Shown piece by piece: positions 1 to 4,468 of a stretch of 7,993 nucleotides of DNA. Position 1 is the first letter of the stretch. The number at the start of each line of letters is the position of its first letter. The notes beneath the pieces are model-generated. The model saw nothing but the letters and a program-made list of their open reading frames with translations. It ran no database searches and was not told the DNA's origin. The position numbers and the translations under genes are program-made. Origin of the DNA: Clostridia bacterium (GTDB lineage: Bacteria; Bacillota; Clostridia; Christensenellales; Aristaeellaceae); assembly GCA_017471125.1 (NCBI GenBank), contig JAFUWR010000044.1, positions 1 through 7,993 of the forward strand. Direction: 5' to 3'.

Positions 1-457
1 CCATGCGGAAGGAGCGCGCCTCGGCGTCGGCCTCGGTCTCCCCCGGTTCGATGGGCACGATGTGGATCTCCGCGCCCAGGATGTGGTCCAGCAGCAGGTT
101 CGCCCGCAGGCTGTGGCCGTCCGGCGGCACCACCGCGGTCAGGTACAGTATGGGCATGAGCCCCGCCCGGCGGCAGGCGGCGGCGGTCTCCATGGCGTGG
201 TTCGACTGGGTCGCGCCGTAGGTGATCGCGTGGGTCGCGCCCGTGGCCAGCGCCCCGCCCAGCAGGTATTCCAGCTTGCGGACCTTGTTGCCGCCGAACA
301 GGTTCATGCCCGTGAAGTCGTCCCGCTTGATGTAGAGCTCGATGCCCAGCTTGTCGGACAGCCGGTCGAGGCGTTGGAGCGGCGTGGGAAAGAAGCCCAG
401 CGGGGCGCGGGGCAGCGCGTCGAACAGGGCCTTGGCGTCGTTGATCTTGTGGGTCAT
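1..457 (-). CDS. dcyD: D-cysteine desulfhydrase / ACC deaminase family PLP enzyme (N-terminal 152 codons; runs off left edge)
   Basis: Partial gene; the C-terminal part lies beyond base 1. Family members are fold type II PLP enzymes in the cytoplasm. D-cysteine desulfhydrase splits D-cysteine into sulfide, pyruvate and ammonia; the close relative ACC deaminase opens 1-aminocyclopropane-1-carboxylate. Visible marks: KRDD at residues 44-47, the PLP-lysine motif GGNKVRKLE at 55-63 (Schiff-base Lys58) and QSNH at 84-87, where Ser85 is the family's catalytic serine. The 152 codons seen are about half of the usual 325-340. The ATG at 457 is supported by AAGGGAGG at 466-473, eight bases upstream. 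It is divergent from a cystine-type ABC importer, matching the dcyD-tcy association known in E. coli, which favours the cysteine activity over ACC deaminase. The residues that separate the two activities are outside the window, so the exact substrate is inferred. Confidence 0.86.
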   Translation of the reverse strand, partial: MTHKINDAKALFDALPRAPLGFFPTPLQRLDRLSDKLGIELYIKRDDFTGMNLFGGNKVRKLEYLLGGALATGATHAITYGATQSNHAMETAAACRRAGLMPILYLTAVVPPDGHSLRANLLLDHILGAEIHIVPIEPGETEADAEARSFRM

Positions 458-483
458 GGGGTCGGCCTCCCTTCATACCTATC

Positions 484-512
484 ATTATAATCCCGTCCGG
501 CGGCGCGGTCAA
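484..512 (-). promoter_or_regulatory. Promoter of the dcyD-like gene
   Basis: On the minus strand a -35 TTGACC (507-512) and a -10 TATAAT (484-489) are separated by exactly 17 bases, close to the sigma-A/sigma-70 consensus. The expected start of transcription is near 476-477, giving a leader of about 20 bases that begins just before the Shine-Dalgarno at 466-473. Confidence 0.75.
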
Positions 513-529
513 TATAGGCATAAGCTATA
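513..529. promoter_or_regulatory. 17-bp dyad in the dcyD/tcyJ divergent region, candidate operator
   Basis: A perfect inverted repeat TATAG-N7-CTATA abuts the -35 box of the dcyD promoter. Its centre lies about 44 bases upstream of the predicted dcyD start and about 79 bases upstream of the predicted tcyJ start. Short 17-bp dyads with A/T-rich arms upstream of a -35 box are typical of LysR-type regulator sites, and cysteine genes are often under such regulators. No regulator gene is in the window, so the binding protein is unknown. Five-base arms could also arise by chance. Confidence 0.4.
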
Positions 530-563
530 ACTGGATACAGGAAAATGTGATGGTGCCCGGGGC

Positions 564-592
564 TTGAAACTTTACACCTATGGGGTTATAAT
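564..592 (+). promoter_or_regulatory. Promoter of the tcyJLN importer operon
   Basis: A -35 TTGAAA (564-569) and a -10 TATAAT (587-592) have a 17-base spacer, close to the sigma-A/sigma-70 consensus. The expected transcription start is near 599-600, leaving a leader of about 45 bases before the ATG at 645. It is divergent from the dcyD promoter; the two -35 boxes are separated by 51 bases (513-563) that hold the dyad. Confidence 0.78.
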
Positions 593-644
593 GACATCAA
601 CCTATGAAACAAATAGGAAACATCGAGCATTGGAGGACGAGCAA

Positions 645-1397
645 ATGAAGCGTTTCATCGCATGGATACTGGTGGCCGCGATCGCGGCGCTTGGCGGACT
701 GGCCCTGGCGGAGGGCAACGTTTTGAAGGTGGGCATGGAGGGCACCTACGCGCCCTACACCTACCACGACGACACCGGCGCGCTGACGGGCTTTGAGGTG
801 GACGTGGCCAACGCCATCGGCGAGAAGATCGGCTACGAGGTCGAGTTCGTGGAGGGCGCGTGGGACAGCCTGTTCCCGGCGCTGGACGCGGGCACCATCG
901 ACGTCATCATGAACCAGGTGACCATCACCGAGGCGCGGCTTGAGACCTACGACTTCACCACCCCCTATGTGTACACCCGCCCGGTGGTGATCGTGGCCGC
1001 GGACAACGACGAGATCAACAGCTTCGAGGACCTGAACGGCAAGAAGGCCGCCGAGGGCCTGACCTCCAACTACAACGCGCTGGCCCAGAGCTACGGCGCG
1101 GAGATCGTCGGCCAGGACGTGTTCGCGCTGGCGCTGGAGCTGGTCAAGGGCGGCGAGGCCGACGCCGCGGTCAACGACGAGCTGACCTACGCCTACTGGC
1201 AGGTCACCACCGGCGACTTCGACTCCACCAAGATCGCCGCCAAGTCCGACGACGCCACCAGCAGCGCCGTGGTCATCCAGAAGGGCCGCGACGAGCTGCG
1301 CGACGCCATCAGCGGCGCTATCGACGAGCTGCTGGCCGACGGCACTATCGCTGAAATCAGCGAGAAGTACTTTAATATAGATGTATCCCAGAAGTGA
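645..1397 (+). CDS. tcyJ: Cystine-type amino-acid ABC transporter, substrate-binding protein
   Basis: Extracytoplasmic solute-binding protein of the polar amino-acid family (SBP_bac_3 fold), 250 aa, the usual size. An N-terminal signal peptide (KR then a hydrophobic stretch, residues 2-19) ends in ALA, giving a likely signal peptidase I cut after residue 22; there is no lipobox cysteine. Family signatures: EGTYAPYTY at 32-40, LTGFEVDVANAIG at 47-59 and a DVIMNQVTITEAR stretch at 86-98. Arg98 is the expected ligand carboxylate contact and Asp178 the expected amino-group contact. The segment NQVTI-R-YDFTTPY and the SNY at 141-143 resemble E. coli TcyJ (FliY) more than glutamine or arginine binders, so cystine/cysteine is the preferred ligand. 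The start at 645 is chosen over an in-frame TTG at 564 because that TTG is the promoter -35 box, while GGAGG at 632-636 lies eight bases before 645. Confidence 0.87.
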   Translation: MKRFIAWILVAAIAALGGLALAEGNVLKVGMEGTYAPYTYHDDTGALTGFEVDVANAIGEKIGYEVEFVEGAWDSLFPALDAGTIDVIMNQVTITEARLETYDFTTPYVYTRPVVIVAADNDEINSFEDLNGKKAAEGLTSNYNALAQSYGAEIVGQDVFALALELVKGGEADAAVNDELTYAYWQVTTGDFDSTKIAAKSDDATSSAVVIQKGRDELRDAISGAIDELLADGTIAEISEKYFNIDVSQK

Positions 1398-1419
1398 GGT
1401 CTTGTCACACTGACGTGCT

Positions 1420-1450
1420 AATGGGAAATGGGAAATGCCAAATGGGAAAT
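1420..1450 (+). repeat. Tandem heptanucleotide repeat, unit AATGGGA (4 full copies, one variant)
   Basis: In register from 1420: AATGGGA, AATGGGA, AATGCCA, AATGGGA, then a partial AAT. The array lies 22 bases after the tcyJ stop. Bases 1420-1437 match the reverse complement of 1530-1547 at 17 of 18 positions, so this array and the one at 1527-1554 form an imperfect inverted repeat. Confidence 0.75.
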
Positions 1451-1526
1451 GCTGGTACAAATCCCTACGGGATTTGATTTGATCCCAACAGACGAAGCAG
1501 GCCGGATGAGGTCAGGTAACTCAATT

Positions 1527-1554
1527 GCCCATTTCCAATTTCCCATTTGAAATT
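1527..1554 (-). repeat. Inverted heptanucleotide array (TCCCATT-like units on the plus strand)
   Basis: Four seven-base units read on the plus strand as GCCCATT, TCCAATT, TCCCATT and TGAAATT, the reverse-complement family of the upstream AATGGGA array. It can pair with 1420-1437 over 18 bases with one mismatch, or fold on itself as a perfect 8-bp hairpin at 1535-1556. These two folds exclude each other. Confidence 0.65.
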
Positions 1555-1610
1555 GGCTCCACAAGTTTGGAATCAGCTTGAAGAACCACAGTAGGAACAG
1601 AAAAAGATTC

Positions 1611-1637
1611 GGGGAGTGGGGATAAACCCTGCTCCCC
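1611..1637 (+). promoter_or_regulatory. Strong hairpin upstream of the tcyL ribosome-binding site
   Basis: Bases 1611-1621 pair with 1627-1637 to form an uninterrupted 11-bp stem (nine Watson-Crick pairs, two G-U) around an ATAAA loop. No U-run follows, so it is not a standard intrinsic terminator. Its 3' arm contains CCCCT (1634-1638), which is complementary to AGGGG in the tcyL Shine-Dalgarno (1651-1655). Folding of the hairpin would therefore keep that sequence away from the ribosome-binding site. Confidence 0.6.
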
Positions 1638-1664
1638 TCAAGTGATACCAAGGGGGGAATGGGA

Positions 1665-2336
1665 ATGGCCGCGCTGCTGGAGTCACGGGATGTCAGCATC
1701 GTCGTGAACGCCTTCTGGCCCATGCTGAAGCAGGGGCTGATCTACTCCATACCGCTGACGCTGGTGTCGTTCGTGATCGGCATGGTCATCGCCATACTGA
1801 GCGCGCTGCTCATCATCAACCGGGTGCCGGTGCTGTCCCAGATCATGCGGTTCTACGTGTGGGTGTTCCGCGGCACGCCGCTGCTGGTGCAGCTTTTCAT
1901 CGTGTACTGGGGCATCTGCAACCCGATGAAGATCAGCAACCTGGTAGCCTGCGTGATCGCGCTGTCGCTGAACGTGGGTGCGTATGCCTCCGAGACCATC
2001 CGCGCGGCGATACTGTCCATCGACCGGGGCCAGTGGGAGGCCGGCTATTCCATCGGCATGACCTACCAGCAGGCGTTCTGGCGCATCATCGTGCCCCAGG
2101 CGGCCAAGGTGTCCGTGCCGCCGCTGTTCAACACGTTCATCAGCCTGGTGAAGGACACGTCGCTGGCGTCCAACATCATGATCGCCGAGATGTTCAGAAA
2201 GGCCCAGGAGTTCGCGGCCAGCTCGCTGAAATACCTGCTGATCTACTCCGAGGCGGCGCTGATCTACCTGTTGTTCTGCACCATCTTAAACGGCCTGCAA
2301 AAGCTGTGCGAGAAGCGCCTGCGGGTGGGAAAGTGA
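1665..2336 (+). CDS. tcyL: Cystine-type amino-acid ABC transporter, permease
   Basis: Integral membrane subunit of the HisM/GlnP-type permease family, 223 aa, normal for the family. Hydrophobic spans are seen around residues 24-50, 62-84, 93-115 and 188-208. FRGTPLLVQL at 68-77 and the cytoplasmic EAA loop at about 125-146 (EAGYSIGMT... ending VPQA), which docks the ATPase, are clear; the FISLVKDTSLAS segment at 158-169 is strongly conserved in E. coli TcyL (YecS). A single permease gene implies a homodimeric channel. Two in-frame ATGs exist, at 1659 and 1665. The Shine-Dalgarno AGGGGGG (1651-1657) abuts the first but is seven bases from the second, so 1665 is preferred. The ATPase gene follows after ten bases. 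Confidence 0.9.
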   Translation: MAALLESRDVSIVVNAFWPMLKQGLIYSIPLTLVSFVIGMVIAILSALLIINRVPVLSQIMRFYVWVFRGTPLLVQLFIVYWGICNPMKISNLVACVIALSLNVGAYASETIRAAILSIDRGQWEAGYSIGMTYQQAFWRIIVPQAAKVSVPPLFNTFISLVKDTSLASNIMIAEMFRKAQEFAASSLKYLLIYSEAALIYLLFCTILNGLQKLCEKRLRVGK

Positions 2337-2346
2337 GGCGGAGAGG

Positions 2347-3090
2347 ATGTATTACGTCAGGGATATCCACAAGACCTTCGGCGGCAACCACGTGTTGAAG
2401 GGCGTGTCGCTGGACATCGAGGCCCACAAGACCACCGTGCTGATCGGACCCTCCGGCTCGGGAAAGACCACGCTGCTGCGGTGCATCAACCTGCTGGAGC
2501 TGCCCGACAGCGGCACCGTGCACTTAAACGGCGCGGAGCTTAACTTCGGCGGCGGCAAGGCGCCCAAGTACGCCGGGGGCGAGGCCCGCGCCCTGCGGAT
2601 GAAGACCGGCATGGTGTTCCAGAACTTCCAATTGTTCCCCCACAAGACCGTGCTGGGCAACATCATCGAGGGGCCGGTGTCGGTGCTCAAGCGCGACCGC
2701 GACCAGGCCGTGGCCGAGGCCGAGGCGCTGCTTCAAAAGGTCGGCCTCGCCGACAAGCGCGACGCCTGGCCCCGGGACCTGTCCGGCGGGCAGCAGCAGC
2801 GCGTCGCCATCGCCCGTGCGCTGGCCATGAAGCCCGAGCTGCTGCTCTTCGACGAGCCCACCAGCGCCCTCGACCCGGAGCTGGAATACGAGGTGCTGTC
2901 CATCATCCGGCGGCTCTGCGAGGAGAAGCAGACCATCGTCATCATCACCCACAAGATCTCCTTCGCCCAGGAGGTGGCCGACAAGCTCGTGTTCTTCGAC
3001 GAGGGCCGCATCCTGCGCCAGGGCCCCTGGGACGAGGTCAACGACGGGTCCGTCCCCCGCATCGCCCAGTTCCTGAATATGTTGAGGTAA
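2347..3090 (+). CDS. tcyN: Cystine-type amino-acid ABC transporter, ATP-binding protein
   Basis: Cytoplasmic ATPase of the polar amino-acid importer, 247 aa, the usual length. All nucleotide-binding motifs are intact: Walker A GPSGSGKT at 34-41, Q-loop Gln92 in VFQNFQLFPH, signature LSGGQ at 145-149, Walker B LLLFDE at 165-170 with catalytic Glu170, D-loop SALD at 173-176 and switch His202. An extra segment at about 62-84, rich in Gly and Ala, sits between the Walker A region and the Q-loop, as in TcyN/TcyC-type proteins. The ATG at 2347 lies ten bases after the tcyL stop. Its likely Shine-Dalgarno GAGG (2335-2338) overlaps the tcyL stop codon, suggesting translational coupling. It is the last gene of the operon; no terminator is visible before the convergent higA gene. 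Confidence 0.92.
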   Translation: MYYVRDIHKTFGGNHVLKGVSLDIEAHKTTVLIGPSGSGKTTLLRCINLLELPDSGTVHLNGAELNFGGGKAPKYAGGEARALRMKTGMVFQNFQLFPHKTVLGNIIEGPVSVLKRDRDQAVAEAEALLQKVGLADKRDAWPRDLSGGQQQRVAIARALAMKPELLLFDEPTSALDPELEYEVLSIIRRLCEEKQTIVIITHKISFAQEVADKLVFFDEGRILRQGPWDEVNDGSVPRIAQFLNMLR

Positions 3091-3107
3091 AAATTATGCC
3101 CTTTCGC

Positions 3108-3425
3108 CTATCGGACGATGATGCCCGCCTCGTCGGCGAATCGGGGATTGGACTGCATGAGGCCCAGCGTGCGCCGCGCCGCGCCGTCGGGCTTGCTGCG
3201 CCCGCCCTCCCAGGCCTCCACCGCCTTCTTCGTCACGCCGATGCAGGCAGCGAAGGTGCTCTGGGTCATCTGCGCGTCCAGGCGTATCTGCCTGATCTCA
3301 CCGGGGGTGAAGCTTCTGAGGGACGCGACGGACATGTGCCGGACGGTCACGCCGTCCTTCAATTCCCCGCGCTCGTAGGCGATGGCCTCCATCAGTCCCT
3401 TTTTGATCTCATCGTATCTGCTCAC
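3108..3425 (-). CDS. higA: HigA/NadS-type antitoxin, XRE-family HTH protein
   Basis: DNA-binding antitoxin, 105 aa. The C-terminal half (about residues 40-92) is a helix-turn-helix of the XRE type: TPGEIRQIR, then MTQSTFAACIGVTKKAVEAWE and a GRSKPDGAARR wing, the pattern of antitoxins paired with RelE/HigB-like toxins. The N-terminal 35 residues would carry the toxin-contact segment. It follows the toxin gene by seven bases on the same strand. The start is a GTG at 3425, supported by AAAGGAG (3436-3442) ten bases upstream; this site overlaps the toxin stop, so translation is probably coupled. By family precedent it neutralises the toxin and represses the shared promoter. Its 3' end is convergent with tcyN at 17 bases. 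Confidence 0.8.
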   Translation of the reverse strand: MSRYDEIKKGLMEAIAYERGELKDGVTVRHMSVASLRSFTPGEIRQIRLDAQMTQSTFAACIGVTKKAVEAWEGGRSKPDGAARRTLGLMQSNPRFADEAGIIVR

Positions 3426-3432
3426 GGTCGCG

Positions 3433-3801
3433 TCACTCCTTTCCCGAGGACCTGATCTCCAATTCGAGCTCCAAGAGCTCCACCAACTGCTTCAAGTCGT
3501 TGCGCTCCGCCATGGACAGGTTGTCCTTCTCCGCCTTGGTGTACACGTCCACGAAGTAGATCTTCTCGTAGACCTCGAAGTCCACGTAGATGACGCGCAT
3601 GGAGCCGCTCTTGCCGCGGTTCTCGAAGGCAAAGCGCATCTTCCGGACCTTGCCCGTGCCGCGCATGACCGGCCCGATCTTCGGGTTGTCCAGCAGCGCC
3701 TGCTCCAGCCTGCGCTTGTCCTCGTCGTTGAGATCGAGGCTCTTCCACTTGTATTCAAAGCTGGGCAGGGTCACGAATTCCCTGTGCATAGCGTATTCCA
3801 T
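3433..3801 (-). CDS. higB: RelE/HigB-type toxin (type II toxin-antitoxin)
   Basis: A 122-aa protein of the RelE/ParE superfamily in the COG4737-like group. Recognisable pattern: an N-terminal helix pair with LNDEDKRRLEQALLDNP at 24-40, then GTGKVRKMRFAFENRGKSG (48-66), MRVIYVDFEVYEKIYFVDVY (68-87) and a final TKAEKDNLSMAER stretch. This is the beta-sheet core with the basic residues usual in these ribonucleases. By family knowledge such toxins cut mRNA on the ribosome; that activity is inferred here. The gene order is toxin then antitoxin, as in higBA modules. The ATG at 3801 has GAGGTGA at 3808-3814, six bases upstream. Nothing looks truncated, so the module is probably functional. Confidence 0.83.
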   Translation of the reverse strand: MEYAMHREFVTLPSFEYKWKSLDLNDEDKRRLEQALLDNPKIGPVMRGTGKVRKMRFAFENRGKSGSMRVIYVDFEVYEKIYFVDVYTKAEKDNLSMAERNDLKQLVELLELELEIRSSGKE

Positions 3802-3820
3802 ATGCGCTCACCTCATGCAT

Positions 3821-3849
3821 ATTATACCCTATAATTTAGGGTTTGTCAA
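3821..3849 (-). promoter_or_regulatory. Consensus promoter of the higBA module
   Basis: On the minus strand the -35 is TTGACA (3844-3849) and the -10 is TATAAT (3821-3826) with a 17-base spacer: a full sigma-A/sigma-70 consensus. Transcription should begin near 3813-3814, so the leader before the toxin ATG would be only about 13 bases and would start at or within the Shine-Dalgarno. Confidence 0.85.
3826..3842. promoter_or_regulatory. Palindromic operator inside the higBA promoter spacer
   Basis: A 17-bp dyad with six-base arms, ACCCTA-N5-TAGGGT on the minus strand, fills the spacer between the -35 and -10 boxes and overlaps the first base of the -10 box. A repressor bound here would block RNA polymerase. 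The HTH antitoxin encoded in the same operon is the obvious candidate, since HigA proteins autoregulate through such palindromes. Confidence 0.7.
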
Positions 3850-3854
3850 CCGTG

Positions 3855-3887
3855 AGAAAGCCCAGGACCCCATTTGAGGTCCCGGGC
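3855..3887 (-). terminator. Intrinsic terminator of the iorAB operon
   Basis: Bases 3860-3869 pair with 3878-3887 (nine pairs and one A/C mismatch, GC-rich) around an eight-base loop. On the minus strand the stem is followed directly by TTTCT. It lies ten bases beyond the iorB stop and just before the higBA -35 box, so it separates the two co-directional units. The U-run is short, so termination may be incomplete. Confidence 0.65.
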
Positions 3888-3897
3888 ATTATCACGC

Positions 3898-4467
3898 CTA
3901 TGCGTCGCGGCCGAGGGCGAAGGCCCGCTTATTGAGCTCGAGGAACTTCGGCGGGACGGTCTCGTCGATGGCCTTGAGCCAGGCCGCCTCGGGGATGTCC
4001 ATGATCCTGGACAGCACGCCGATGAGCACCACGTTGACGGCCTTGGGGGAGCCGGCCTGGGTAGCCAGCGCCAGGGCGTCCACGGCCTGCACGTCGGCCA
4101 TACTGGACAGCTTCTCCACGATGCCCTCGGGATAGGCCATCGCGCCGGTGATGACGGGCATGGGCCAGGTCCTTTGGGTGTTGGTGATGAGCTTGCCGCC
4201 CTTCTTAAGGTAGCTGATCCACCGCGCGGCCTCCAGTATCTCGAAGGACAGGATGTAGTCCGCCTCGCCCTGGTCGACGATGGGCGAATAGACCTTGTCG
4301 CCGTAGCGCACGTAGGTGACCACGCTGCCGCCGCGCTGGGACATGCCGTGGACCTCGGAGAGCTTCACGTCGTAGCCCGCGCCGATCAGCACGTTGCCCA
4401 GCAGCTTGGAGGCCAGCAGGGTGCCCTGCCCGCCGACGCCGACGATCATGATGGAAGTGGTTTTCAT
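3898..4467 (-). CDS. iorB: Indolepyruvate:ferredoxin oxidoreductase, beta subunit
   Basis: Small subunit of the aryl-pyruvate:ferredoxin oxidoreductase, 189 aa, normal for stand-alone IorB. It consists of a single 2-oxoacid oxidoreductase gamma-type domain: the glycine loop GVGGQG at 10-15, then EVHGMSQRGGSV at 38-49, and a conserved C-terminal part with NVVLIGVLS at 145-153. With IorA it converts indolepyruvate, phenylpyruvate or hydroxyphenylpyruvate plus CoA to the aryl-acetyl-CoA and CO2, passing two electrons to ferredoxin in the cytoplasm. The ATG at 4467 is one base from the iorA stop, and its Shine-Dalgarno AAGGAGG (4477-4483) lies in the last iorA codons. This means tight coupling and a one-to-one ratio. 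A terminator follows the stop. Confidence 0.95.
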   Translation of the reverse strand: MKTTSIMIVGVGGQGTLLASKLLGNVLIGAGYDVKLSEVHGMSQRGGSVVTYVRYGDKVYSPIVDQGEADYILSFEILEAARWISYLKKGGKLITNTQRTWPMPVITGAMAYPEGIVEKLSSMADVQAVDALALATQAGSPKAVNVVLIGVLSRIMDIPEAAWLKAIDETVPPKFLELNKRAFALGRDA

Positions 4468-4468
4468 A

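Larger units (their letters stand above)
1398..1664 (+). other. Structured 267-base spacer between binding-protein and permease genes
   Basis: This gap has no credible gene. It holds an array of the heptamer AATGGGA (1420-1450), an inverted array of it (1527-1554) and three local hairpins. The hairpins are 8 bp with a 3-base loop at 1458-1476, 8 bp with a 6-base loop at 1535-1556 (CCAATTTC/GAAATTGG), and 11 bp with a 5-base loop at 1611-1637. No convincing promoter or U-tract terminator is seen, so tcyJ, tcyL and tcyN are probably still one transcript. Stem-loops after a binding-protein gene commonly raise its expression relative to the membrane genes, by stabilising the 5' mRNA or limiting read-through. 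The region is clearly less GC-rich than the flanking genes. Whether it is a regulatory leader or just a repeat insertion is unresolved. Confidence 0.6.

Noticed and set aside
564..644. In-frame TTG at 564 extending the binding protein by 27 residues
   Set aside because: The TTG is the -35 box and the extension spans the -10 box; it lacks a Shine-Dalgarno, and it would place a charged segment before an otherwise normal signal peptide.
597..1460. 287-codon open frame antisense to the binding-protein gene
   Set aside because: It mirrors the real gene, its composition is the low-complexity Val/Gly/Leu/His mix of antisense GC-rich DNA, and no domain or ribosome site supports it.
1420..1554. CRISPR-like array
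   Set aside because: The unit is seven bases, in direct tandem without spacers and in both orientations; no cas genes are present.
1521..1560. Internal promoter TTGCCC-17-TGAAAT before tcyL
   Set aside because: The -10 match is poor and lies in a repeat-derived hairpin, so it is probably coincidental.
1611..1640. Intrinsic terminator between tcyJ and tcyL
   Set aside because: The stem is strong but is followed by TCAAGTGATACC, with no U-run; no separate promoter is found for tcyL either.
1398..1664. T-box or known S-adenosylmethionine riboswitch
   Set aside because: I could not find the T-box consensus stretch or the conserved core of the common SAM riboswitches; only simple hairpins and repeats are visible.
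1418..1723. 101-codon minus-strand open frame in the tcyJ-tcyL gap
   Set aside because: It runs through the repeat arrays and into tcyL, lacks a convincing ribosome site and has no recognisable motif.
3089..3140. Terminator of higBA using TTCGCC/GGCGAA followed by a T-run on the minus strand
   Set aside because: The arms are six bases with a 26-base loop, and nine bases separate the stem from the T-run; too weak to call.
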